A stretch of 16,070 nt of DNA from Thermoprotei archaeon (lineage in GTDB: Archaea; Thermoproteota; Thermoprotei; Thermofilales; B20-G17). The notes under the pieces are model-generated. The model had not been told where the DNA came from. It did not search any database and was given only the letters and a program-made list of their open reading frames with translations. Below, piece after piece: positions 1 through 6,639 of this stretch (position 1 is its first letter; every line of letters starts with the position of its first letter). Made by a program: the position numbers and the translations under genes. The stretch spans positions 1 to 16,070 of the forward strand of contig QMSC01000015.1 in NCBI GenBank assembly GCA_003649515.1, written 5' to 3'.

Positions 1-1
1 A

Positions 2-109
2 GCAGGGACTGGAAGAGGTGCTGATACGGCAGTGTTAATTACTGCCACTGTTTCTCGAAGGTTCTTCGACTTACGCGTCAAAAAGATCCTTGCCAAGCCC
101 ATATATTAA
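2..109 (+). CDS. C-terminal end of an unidentified protein (5' part outside the window)
   Basis: An open frame enters from the left edge and runs 35 codons to a TAA at 107-109. The peptide begins with a Gly-rich stretch (AGTGRGADTAVLITATV) and ends in a basic tail (KKILAKPIY). The composition is protein-like and no other frame here is open as well. The GTGxGAD run followed by a hydrophobic strand recalls a nucleotide- or substrate-binding loop, but 35 residues are too few to name a family. The direction and the following T-rich spacer fit a gene ending just upstream of the helicase. Confidence 0.45.
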   Translation, partial: AGTGRGADTAVLITATVSRRFFDLRVKKILAKPIY

Positions 110-183
110 GAAGAGCAGCTTGCTAAAAGTTTGGACCTACACATTCCTTCTTAATTTGTGAAATTCTTTATCCCTTTTTAAGT

Positions 184-247
184 CTATATATCTTTTTTAA
201 CACATTATCAGGGCACTAGTATGTCTGTCTGAGAATTAGCTTTAATA
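184..247 (+). promoter_or_regulatory. Promoter region of the Lhr-like helicase
   Basis: The 172-base spacer 110-281 is AT-rich and holds two TATA-like boxes in the + direction: CTATATATC at 184-192 and TTTAATA at 241-247. The second lies about 25-28 bases before position 270, giving a leader of roughly 12 bases to the GTG start at 282. The first would give a leader of about 70 bases. T-runs at 155-200 could also end transcription of the upstream gene. No other gene is visible in this spacer. Confidence 0.4.
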
Positions 248-281
248 GTTAAGTATGGTATTTCTCATTTTAGTGATATGA

Positions 282-3128
282 GTGGGAGCGCTTGAGCTTC
301 TTTCACCCACTACTGTAAGGCTAATAGAAGAGAGGGGCTTTAAGGAATTAACTCCACCACAAAAAGAGGCTATACCGCTGGTGCTTCAAGGGCATAATGT
401 TCTCATAGTCGCCCCCACGGGCACCGGGAAAACTGAGGCCGCGATCATTCCTATAGTAGATCTAATGCAACGTGGTTCGCCAGAGAGGGGTGTAAAGCTC
501 ATATACATTACCCCCTTGAGAGCCCTTAACCGAGATATTTTAGATAGGATTAAGTGGTGGTTTCTTAAGCTTGATCTAAAAGTCTCTGTGAGACACGGAG
601 ATACTCCCTTTTCTGAAAGGCGATTACAGTCTCTCTCGCCACCTGATGTACTTGTTACAACACCTGAGACCTTTCAACTGCTTTTTATCGGTAGGATACT
701 CAGGGAACTTATTAAGAGCGTTAAGTGGGTCATTGTTGACGAAGTTCACGAAATTTTCGCGAGCAAGAGAGGGGCTCAACTTGCTATTCTTCTCGAGAAG
801 TTAAGAAGACTCATTTCTCCAAGAAGGCTTCAAATAATAGGCTTATCAGCGACTGTTGGAAATCCTAGGGATGTAGCGTCCTTCATTGCAGGTTCAGATT
901 TAAATTGTAAAATCGTTTACGTGCCAGTTGCGAAGCGCATTGAGGTCAGAGTACTATACCCTAAACCTGGAGCTAAGGATTTCGCTATAGCGGAAAAAAT
1001 AGGAGACTTTCCTGAAGTAGTTGCACGGCTAAGGATCATAAGGGAGTTAGTTGACAAGCATAAGGCTGTCATAATATTTACGAATACCAGACCGACAGCG
1101 GAGCTACTTGCAAGCAGGCTTAAAATGCTTGACATAAAAGCTCCAATAGAAATTCACCATGGAAGTCTTTCAGCTGAGACTCGTAAGAGGGCGGAAAGCG
1201 GGCTAAAGATGGGCGAGATAAAGGGACTTGTTGCGACATCTTCTATGGAGCTAGGAATTGATGTGGGCCGAATAGACTTAGTTATACAGTATAATTCTCC
1301 TCGAGAAGTTTCAAAGCTTGTTCAAAGAGTGGGTCGTAGCGGACATAAGCTTGGTGAAACCAGCAGAGGTGTTGTGATCACCCAAGGATCTAATGATGCT
1401 CTTGAAGCATTAGTCTTAAAGGCGTTTCTGAAAAAGGAGAAAATAGAGCCCATACAATTTCCCCTAGAACCTCTTGATGTATTAGCGCATGAAATTATCG
1501 GCTTCTTCATCTCCGAGCGTGAAAGAGGTCTTAACTTAGAGGTTCTCTACGAATTCTTCAAGCTCGCATACCCCTACCGAGATCTTTCTTGGAAGGAGTT
1601 CATAGCTCTAATAGATTTTCTCGAGCAATTAAAGGTAGTAAAGAGGATTGGTGACAAAGTCGTTTTAATGGATAAAAAGTACGCATACAAGTACTTTTAC
1701 CGGAACCTTTCAATGATCCCTGAAATTAAGCAGTATCTTGTCGTAAATGTAAAGGATGGACTACCTGTAGGCATTCTGGATGATTTCTTCGTAGCATATT
1801 ATTGTGAACCAGGGGTTAAGTTCATAATGGCGGGCAGACCTTGGAGGGTAGTGCGCGTATCTGAAGATCTCGTACAAGTAGAGCCTGAAGAGGACTATTT
1901 GGGGGCAATTCCGAGCTGGATTGGAGAGGAGATACCAGTCCCCTACGAAGTTGCTCAAGAGGTAGGAAGGATACGAGATTTCGTAGCATCTAAGGCAAGG
2001 GAAGGGTTAAGTCTTAAATGGATAGCATCGATACTAGCTAAGAAATATGATTGGGAGAACGATGACGTAGAAGAGGCTGTAAGGGATGTCTATTACATGG
2101 CTAGAAGAGGTCTCAAAGTCCCATCTGACAGAGAGATCGTGATCGAAGGCTTTGAAGACATTATTGTAGTGCATGCACACTTTGGCACAAGGGTTAACAG
2201 GACTCTCGCTAGATACCTGTCATACAAGTTATCCGAAAAATACGGTATAAGCGTGGCGATTTCAGAAAAGCCCTATACTATTACTATTAAATCTAAATGG
2301 CTGAACGTGGAGGATGTAGCGCTCTGCCTGAAGAACGTGAACCCTGAGGAGTTCGCATCAGATGTGAGAAGAGGAGTTATTGGAAGCAGGCTATTTAAAT
2401 GGAGACTTGCGCAGGTCGCTAGAAAAATGGGAGTACTGGATCCTGATGTTAAACTCTCTTTCGAGCTCATGGACAAGCTCTCTAACGCCTTGAGGGGGAC
2501 TCCGGTGTACGACGAGGCCTTGAAGGATGTTTTGACTAGAGACTTAGATCTTCAGAGAGCATCTGAGGTCATACAACGCATAGCTTCAGGAGAGATAGGC
2601 ATCCACGTTCAGAAAGCCTTCTCCCCTTTATCGGAACAAGTGCTACATTTCATTAAATTTAGTGGAGAAGTCGTTAAGCCCGAGAGAAGAGGTGTATTAA
2701 GCCTGTTGCTTTTCAAAGCAAAACTGCTCTCCCGAAAAGTCGCTGTGGGCTGCCTTACATGTGGACACTTGGAGGAGAAATACCTATATGAGATAGGGGA
2801 TAGCTATAGATGCCCGGTATGCGGAGGCTCTGAAATAGCTTTTAGCAATAGACCTGTAGATATTTTCCGCAAGACGTTGGAGAGGTACATAGAATCTCCT
2901 AATAAGTTCTCCCATGCTAAACCTAAGGTGGTATCAGCCTTGTATGAGAAATACGGACTACGGGCTATTATGGGTTTAGTTCTAGGTCTTTCGCTTAAGG
3001 AACTGCGCGAAGTTCTCGGAAAGGATCATGAATCGTTGGACGAGTTCATTAAAGAGCTTTACATCCTAAGTAAGAGAAGACTGCTTAAGCACTTTGGTTT
3101 TTGGAAGGGCGGTAGCTTAACATTTTAA
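282..3128 (+). CDS. Lhr-like superfamily 2 DNA/RNA helicase (DEAD/DEAH, Lhr family)
   Basis: ATP-dependent helicase of the Lhr (large helicase-related) family, 948 residues, the usual size for archaeal Lhr proteins. Visible motifs in order: Q-motif LTPPQ at about 23-27, Walker A APTGTGKT at 44-51, DEVH box near 152-155, SAT motif GLSATVGN near 187-194, and motif VI QRVGRSGH near 348-355. The rest fits the winged-helix and Lhr-core/C-terminal regions. A zinc-ribbon-like set C824-x2-C827...C844-x2-C847 lies near the C-terminus. The start is GTG at 282; an in-frame TGA directly upstream (279-281) rules out an earlier start, and the next Met lies past Walker A. Lhr proteins unwind or anneal DNA and RNA:DNA hybrids and are linked to repair and replication stress; the exact role here is inference. 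Its 3' end overlaps the convergent Nse3-like gene by 44 bases. Confidence 0.93.
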   Translation: MGALELLSPTTVRLIEERGFKELTPPQKEAIPLVLQGHNVLIVAPTGTGKTEAAIIPIVDLMQRGSPERGVKLIYITPLRALNRDILDRIKWWFLKLDLKVSVRHGDTPFSERRLQSLSPPDVLVTTPETFQLLFIGRILRELIKSVKWVIVDEVHEIFASKRGAQLAILLEKLRRLISPRRLQIIGLSATVGNPRDVASFIAGSDLNCKIVYVPVAKRIEVRVLYPKPGAKDFAIAEKIGDFPEVVARLRIIRELVDKHKAVIIFTNTRPTAELLASRLKMLDIKAPIEIHHGSLSAETRKRAESGLKMGEIKGLVATSSMELGIDVGRIDLVIQYNSPREVSKLVQRVGRSGHKLGETSRGVVITQGSNDALEALVLKAFLKKEKIEPIQFPLEPLDVLAHEIIGFFISERERGLNLEVLYEFFKLAYPYRDLSWKEFIALIDFLEQLKVVKRIGDKVVLMDKKYAYKYFYRNLSMIPEIKQYLVVNVKDGLPVGILDDFFVAYYCEPGVKFIMAGRPWRVVRVSEDLVQVEPEEDYLGAIPSWIGEEIPVPYEVAQEVGRIRDFVASKAREGLSLKWIASILAKKYDWENDDVEEAVRDVYYMARRGLKVPSDREIVIEGFEDIIVVHAHFGTRVNRTLARYLSYKLSEKYGISVAISEKPYTITIKSKWLNVEDVALCLKNVNPEEFASDVRRGVIGSRLFKWRLAQVARKMGVLDPDVKLSFELMDKLSNALRGTPVYDEALKDVLTRDLDLQRASEVIQRIASGEIGIHVQKAFSPLSEQVLHFIKFSGEVVKPERRGVLSLLLFKAKLLSRKVAVGCLTCGHLEEKYLYEIGDSYRCPVCGGSEIAFSNRPVDIFRKTLERYIESPNKFSHAKPKVVSALYEKYGLRAIMGLVLGLSLKELREVLGKDHESLDEFIKELYILSKRRLLKHFGFWKGGSLTF

Positions 3129-3657
3129 TCAGCTTCTCGACATCTACCTCCATATATGTTCTCCAGCCTAATTCTATGAGATCCTTTTCTCCCTCGAAGA
3201 GGTAGCCCGCCTTTATGAACCGATCAAGGGCTACGTCTATCCTCCACTCAGGAATTTTAGTGCGAAGCAACTCAACAATGTTTTTGCGGGAAACTTTCCC
3301 TCCTAAGGATAGTGCGAGAACTATGGTTGAGGCCAAAACGGCTAGGTCATCTATTCTCCAACCGACACTTCTTAAATCTTCTTCAACAAGTTCCTCTGAT
3401 AACACGATTCCGATCCAGGCGTCTTCCAGCTTCTCCTTATCCTCGAGTTCCACTTCCTCTCCTCTCTTCAATACGGCTTTTACTCTAAGACCAAGCTTCG
3501 AAAGCTTGCCATTTAGCTCCATAAGTACCTTGTTGTAATCTGATCCGAGAATTTTCCTGAGCTCTGAGCCCTTTACTCCTGGCCTACTTCTTCCACGTAA
3601 GAGTAGGAGCCTCAATGCTCTCCTTAGCCTGGGATCTTTTCTAGCTCCTCTCGGCAT
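3085..3657 (-). CDS. Nse3/MAGE-like tandem winged-helix (kite) subunit of an SMC complex
   Basis: A 190-residue protein with two predicted winged-helix domains (about 12-90 and 102-172). It follows the MAGE/Nse3 homology-domain pattern block by block. The first helix run is RALRLLLLRGRS, then an acidic-aromatic step (ILGSDYNKVLMEL), a KLGLRV strand and a hydrophobic strand ending in a short Ser-Glu-Leu (IGIVLSEEL). The second domain has LASTIVLALSLGGKVSR, a GYL step at 151-153 and a closing GWRTYMEVD (164-172), the place where MAGE proteins carry WGPRA-x-x-E. Kite proteins (ScpB, MukE, Nse1/Nse3) bind kleisins and often DNA. It is the last gene of the SMC-kleisin operon, overlapping the kleisin by 17 bases, which supports that partnership. 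The basic N-terminus (MPRGARKDPRLRR) could touch DNA. ScpB is the main alternative; I find the MAGE-like layout closer. Family recognition is from remembered patterns, not a search. Confidence 0.72.
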   Translation of the reverse strand: MPRGARKDPRLRRALRLLLLRGRSRPGVKGSELRKILGSDYNKVLMELNGKLSKLGLRVKAVLKRGEEVELEDKEKLEDAWIGIVLSEELVEEDLRSVGWRIDDLAVLASTIVLALSLGGKVSRKNIVELLRTKIPEWRIDVALDRFIKAGYLFEGEKDLIELGWRTYMEVDVEKLIKMLSYRPSKNQSA

Positions 3658-4426
3658 GTCTTTTCACCCATTCTTCGTAACTTAAGGGAATTGCAACAGA
3701 GAAGCGTTTTCTTATCTCTTCGGCGTCAGGTTTAACGATATACACTTCACCGCTTTCAGGATCTATTTTCAGCGATAACTCCCCACGGCTTATGAGAAAC
3801 GCTAGAAGTACGGCGTTTTCAACAGTTTTAGCGTAGCTATCCTCGAGGATCACGTCCCAGTACTTTACTTGCTTGTTATTCTCAAGTAGGGGCGCTACTT
3901 TTAGCGATAGAAGGCTTATTTTAGCATTGAATTCTTCTTCGCTCATGATGCCTAACGTTCTCAAGTAGTCTCTGCTCAAGAATCCTAAGGTTCCTTCTTC
4001 TTCGACTCCGAGGGTCTTCCTTATCCTCCTAACTTCCTCAATGTATCTAAGCCCTCTAAAAATCTCCCTTATTGTGAGATGATCGCGGTACACTAGAGGG
4101 GTCCAGGAGGATAATAGTGCTCGGCCTATGTCTTGAGCATCCATGTTCTTTAAACTCAGAACCGCTAAAATAGGACCTATGCCTAATAGCGATGATTCTA
4201 CCTTTATCCATTCCTCTTGCTCGCTTATTATCTCAATAACGCTTTCTATAGCCTCTGCATCTAGGGAGAAAACGCTTTCACCATATTTCTCTAAAAGAAG
4301 CCTGAGGTCCTCCAGTACTGAGGCCACGTCTATTTGGAATGGGTCCTGTCTTTTCTCTATAACCTCTTTCATTTCCTGTAATCGTTTCCTTATCCTCTCT
4401 TCTATAGTTTTAGGAAGAGCGCTCAT
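3641..4426 (-). CDS. Nse4-like kleisin subunit of an SMC complex
   Basis: A 261-residue kleisin. Such proteins bridge the two SMC heads and bind kite subunits. The C-terminal winged helix contains KTVENAVLLAFLISRGEL (200-217), matching the Nse4 C-terminal signature of TVEN followed by a SFL-x-RDG-type stretch. It is followed by a beta-hairpin (KIDPESGEVYIVKP) and LSYEEW (248-253), where Nse4 proteins have a Ser-x-x-x-Trp motif. The N-terminal helices (RIRKRLQEMKEVIEKRQDPF to about residue 80) would form the SMC-neck binding bundle. Residues 27-49 also resemble archaeal ScpA (DPFQID), so Nse4 and ScpA features mix. The start overlaps the SMC stop codon as ATGA (4423-4426), a classic translational-coupling arrangement, and the end overlaps the Nse3-like gene. 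The middle region (about 110-185) is not recognisable. The kleisin call is strong; the Nse4 rather than ScpA affinity is my judgement. Confidence 0.78.
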   Translation of the reverse strand: MSALPKTIEERIRKRLQEMKEVIEKRQDPFQIDVASVLEDLRLLLEKYGESVFSLDAEAIESVIEIISEQEEWIKVESSLLGIGPILAVLSLKNMDAQDIGRALLSSWTPLVYRDHLTIREIFRGLRYIEEVRRIRKTLGVEEEGTLGFLSRDYLRTLGIMSEEEFNAKISLLSLKVAPLLENNKQVKYWDVILEDSYAKTVENAVLLAFLISRGELSLKIDPESGEVYIVKPDAEEIRKRFSVAIPLSYEEWVKRHAERS

Positions 4427-6165
4427 CTAAAGACACCTACCTTTGATACTCCCTTCACGTTTTGAACTACTATCACATTCGCTTTCTGAATGTTTTCCGT
4501 TAGGGTGCCCGGTGTTATTATAAGATACTGAGAAACAGGATTTTCCTCCACGATTGAGAATATTAAGTTGAATATCGCCTCCCTATTTCGCGGATCCATG
4601 TGTACATCGAACTCGTCTATTGCCTTAAAGGGAGATCTAATGTACTGTTGCAAGGCTAGGAGGAAACACATGGTAGCTGTAGTTCTCTCTCCCCCACTTT
4701 GTGTATAGGGGTCTAGAACCGTTGGTGAAGCTCCTCTAAATCCCACAAGCACCTCTACACCTGCTTTTTCAACGTCATCTAGGTTCACTATTCTGACGTC
4801 TCCTACAGCATCTACGAAAGACAGATACTTCAAATACAGTTCACGTATGCCCGAAATGAGTTCGATAACCTTTTTCTTCCAAAGATTTCTACGGTATTCT
4901 AGTTCTTCGAGAGCCTTTTCTCTATTTCTCGCCGCTATAAGAGCCCTTTCCTTCAATCTATTGAGATCCTGTAGGTACCTTTCGTATATCTCCCTGATGT
5001 CTTCTCTAACGTGTCTATAAGCGGCTAATTGTAATTCTACTTGGTGTAGTTCTTCTTCAATCTCTTTTAGCGTCCTTTCGGTCTTTATTCGCTCGCCGAG
5101 AATTAAGGCTCTTTTTAAAAACTCATTTAAAGCTCCTCTGCTCTCCTCAAGTTCCGAGCTCTTCTCCTGGATCTTATTAAGTATGAGAGTTAACTTGAAT
5201 TCAGAAAGTTTCATGTTGCAGAGGTTTTCAGCATAAAGTTCCCATATCCTCCGATAATCCCTCAAAAGTTTCTTGAACTCATGAGTCTCTAAGCCTTTAC
5301 TGTAGGAATCAAGGATTTGTTTTTCATAGTTACTTATCATATCCAGGTATGTTTCGAAGTCTCTCTTACACTCGCTAATGAGTTTCGTCAACTCCTCCTT
5401 TTCCACGGAAAGTTTCTCAAGTTCATCCTCCAGCATTCTCACCTTTCTCTCCCAATCTCTAACGATCGTCCATGCCCGTTCTAGTTGCAGATACCTCTTC
5501 CTCTCCTCCAGCTTAGTTTTCTCAATGTAAAGATCGTACTCTGCTTTTACTTGGGCCAGCTTTTTCTCAGCTTCGTTTAAGAGCTTTTTGACCTTTTCCT
5601 CCTCACTTAAAGTATATTCAAGTCTGCGCAAAGCTCTCAAAATAGCATCTCTATAACCTTTTAACCCTGTAGCATCCTCAATTAGGCTCAGTCTCTCTTG
5701 AGGGGAGAGGTATACGAATTCTTCTATCATGTTTTGGTGCATTATTATAAACATGTTATCAGGGTTAAGTCCTATCTTCCTCAAGAGCCTGGAGACTTCA
5801 TTTTTAGTCGCAGGATTATGGTTTAACTCATGCCAGTATCTCCCATCCGCCCTAATGTACCGCGTAAGGTAGAATTCGTCATAACGCCATCGAGGAAGAG
5901 GTTTAGTGCCGTGTCTCGGCGAGTTGTCTACAACTACTGTGACCCTTGCAATGTCCTCACCTCTTCGGATCAGATCACTTAACTTTCTTCCCCTTTCAGT
6001 GTATGTTTGTCCCAACGCCACCGAGATCGCTAGAAGTATTGAGGACTTACCAGCACCATTAGGGCCCGTGATTATGTTTAAGCCCGCCTTCAAGGGGATC
6101 CTAGCGTACCTATAGGACATAAAGTTCTCGATAATAACTTCCTTGACTAAGGGTCTCATCTCCAA
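4423..6165 (-). CDS. Short SMC-family ATPase with Smc5/6-type head motifs
   Basis: An ABC-type SMC ATPase of about 580 residues, half the usual SMC length. The N-terminal head has Walker A GPNGAGKS (34-41), then an RGRKLSDLIRRGE stretch where Smc6 has RG-x-SLKGFVKDG, a Q-loop region IIMHQN (140-145) and LSPQERLSLIEDATG. Coiled coil covers about 170-430. The C-terminal head has signature QSGGER (489-494), Walker B with D517/E518, and a D-loop EFDVHMDPRNRE combining the Smc6-style DEFDV-x-MD with the Smc5-style MDP-x-NE. SQYLIITPGTL (545-555) matches the Smc5 switch SQYF-x-ITP. SMC1-4 and prokaryotic SMCs instead carry DE-x-DAALD. No hinge domain and no CxxC zinc hook is seen at the arm turn (about 285-320). 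Numbering is from TTG at 6165; ATG at 6159, two codons in, is equally plausible. It heads the operon with the kleisin and kite genes. A single SMC gene suggests a homodimer. Confidence 0.9.
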   Translation of the reverse strand: MEMRPLVKEVIIENFMSYRYARIPLKAGLNIITGPNGAGKSSILLAISVALGQTYTERGRKLSDLIRRGEDIARVTVVVDNSPRHGTKPLPRWRYDEFYLTRYIRADGRYWHELNHNPATKNEVSRLLRKIGLNPDNMFIIMHQNMIEEFVYLSPQERLSLIEDATGLKGYRDAILRALRRLEYTLSEEEKVKKLLNEAEKKLAQVKAEYDLYIEKTKLEERKRYLQLERAWTIVRDWERKVRMLEDELEKLSVEKEELTKLISECKRDFETYLDMISNYEKQILDSYSKGLETHEFKKLLRDYRRIWELYAENLCNMKLSEFKLTLILNKIQEKSSELEESRGALNEFLKRALILGERIKTERTLKEIEEELHQVELQLAAYRHVREDIREIYERYLQDLNRLKERALIAARNREKALEELEYRRNLWKKKVIELISGIRELYLKYLSFVDAVGDVRIVNLDDVEKAGVEVLVGFRGASPTVLDPYTQSGGERTTATMCFLLALQQYIRSPFKAIDEFDVHMDPRNREAIFNLIFSIVEENPVSQYLIITPGTLTENIQKANVIVVQNVKGVSKVGVFR

Positions 6166-6198
6166 CTCTATACATCCAACTTTGATTGACGTGCACAG

Positions 6199-6207
6199 TA
6201 TTTTATG
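6199..6207 (-). promoter_or_regulatory. TATA box of the SMC-kleisin-kite operon
   Basis: On the - strand the sequence AGGCATAAAATACTG contains a TATA-like CATAAAATA at 6207-6199 with a purine-rich BRE-like stretch (AAGAGGATAAGG) before it. Transcription would start near 6177, leaving a leader of about 12-18 bases to TTG 6165 or ATG 6159. Confidence 0.45.
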
Positions 6208-6290
6208 CCTTATCCTCTTGAGGAGGTAAGATTACAGAGATATCACTCAACTGTTCTAAAACTATATATCGATTATCGGAGCGGACTCAT

Positions 6291-6409
6291 GTCAAAATGT
6301 ATAAGGGCCGCGGTGTCCGACCGCCCACTCATCCAATACCCCCAGCGGAGCTGTTGTGGGCGTGATCCTGCCGTCCAAGAGTAAATACTCAAAATGGCTA
6401 ATAATTTTT
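6291..6409 (+). ncRNA. Candidate structured ncRNA with a kink-turn-like internal loop
   Basis: A GC-rich island (6305-6376) sits in AT-rich intergenic DNA and folds into nested stems. The basal stem pairs 6305-6313 with 6368-6376 (one mismatch, two G-U). A perfect 7-bp stem CGCCCAC/GTGGGCG pairs 6322-6328 with 6356-6362. An apical 4-bp hairpin CAGC-GGA-GCTG spans 6343-6353. Between the first two stems the 5' strand has a three-base bulge (TCC) followed by GA, and the 3' strand has GA opposite it. This is the tandem G-A arrangement of an L7Ae-binding kink-turn, present only when read on the + strand. A TATATAT at 6264-6269 would start transcription near 6291, and a T5 run at 6405-6409 could end it. 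No known RNA family is recognised; C/D boxes are absent and an H/ACA pocket is not convincing. Confidence 0.4.
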
Positions 6410-6430
6410 ACGCAAAAACGAGGATATAAG

Positions 6431-6521
6431 GGCCCCGGGCGGGACTCGAACCCGCGACCTCCGGCTGTCTGCCACTAGGGACCACAGGCCGGCGCGCTAA
6501 CCAGTCTGCGCTACCGGGGCC
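6431..6521 (-). tRNA. tRNA-His(GTG) with a 15-nt intron
   Basis: The - strand gives a complete cloverleaf: acceptor GCCCCGG (6520-6514) with CCGGGGC (6438-6432), D-stem GCGC/GCGC, anticodon stem CCGGC/GCCGG, and T-stem GCGGG/CCCGC around TTCGAGT. The anticodon is GTG (6485-6483). The histidine identity elements are both present: an encoded extra G at position -1 (6521) opposite discriminator C73 (6431). CCA is not encoded; the 3' flank is CTTATA followed by a T5 run that could act as terminator. An intron interrupts the anticodon loop after position 37. The identity is secure because anticodon and G-1:C73 agree. Confidence 0.96.
6467..6481 (-). other. tRNA-His intron, canonical 37/38 bulge-helix-bulge
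   Basis: The 15-nt intron TCCCTAGTGGCAGAC lies between G37 and A38. The exon bases C32-U35 (CUGU) pair with GCAG near the intron's 3' end to form the 4-bp central helix. It is flanked by two 3-nt bulges, GG^U and AC^A, cut after their second base, as expected for the archaeal tRNA splicing endonuclease. The short intron hairpin (CC/GG) closes the other side. The joined loop reads CUGUGGA. Confidence 0.9.
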
Positions 6522-6547
6522 TTCCAATTCTCTTAAAAGTAAGTGGA

Positions 6548-6557
6548 GTTTTTAATA
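6548..6557 (-). promoter_or_regulatory. Promoter of tRNA-His
   Basis: On the - strand TATTAAAAAC (6557-6548) is centred about 30 bases before the first tRNA base at 6521, the archaeal TATA position. The same AT tract lies upstream of the + strand TatD-like gene. Confidence 0.5.
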
Positions 6558-6609
6558 TTTTTCTCGTTTAGCGAGGAGGAGTATGATGTGCAGCGATAGC
6601 AGTTAAGGG

Positions 6610-6616
6610 TTAAAAA
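6610..6616 (+). promoter_or_regulatory. TATA box for a leaderless TatD-like gene
   Basis: TTAAAAA centred at 6613 lies 27 bases before GTG at 6640, fitting a leaderless transcript beginning at that codon. A second, stronger-looking TATA motif CTATAAAAG at 6625-6633 would place the transcript start near 6655, after that GTG, so the two cannot both serve the same start. Confidence 0.35.
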
Positions 6617-6639
6617 CAGTTATGCTATAAAAGTCAAGG

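Noticed and set aside
2..109. The left-edge fragment as the end of adenosylcobinamide amidohydrolase (CbiZ), from its GTG-x-GAD run
   Set aside because: The residues after the glycine run do not follow that family, and the fragment is too short to decide.
3085..6165. Reading the operon as standard SMC-ScpA-ScpB or as Rad50-Mre11
   Set aside because: The SMC motifs are Smc5/6-like, no CxxC hook exists, no Mre11 nuclease is nearby, and the partners match Nse4 and MAGE layouts better. ScpA/ScpB remain the fallback.
6281..6312. GGACTCATGTC near a GGCCGC run recalls the loop C region of archaeal 5S rRNA
   Set aside because: The 5S helices I, IV and V and the rest of loop C are missing, and the flanks are AT-rich. 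A chance match or at most a small remnant.
6289..6384. A 31-codon ORF (starts MSKCIRAAVSD) with a well-placed TATA box
   Set aside because: It covers the GC-rich hairpin; its CGC/CGG-type codons and high third-position GC differ from all neighbouring genes, so RNA structure explains it better than a peptide.
6622..6632. A tiny ATG-CTA-TAA frame and the CTATAAAAG TATA motif as the start region of the TatD-like gene
   Set aside because: The frame has two codons. The TATA motif would place the transcript start near 6655, with no start codon in the right frame after it until 6726.
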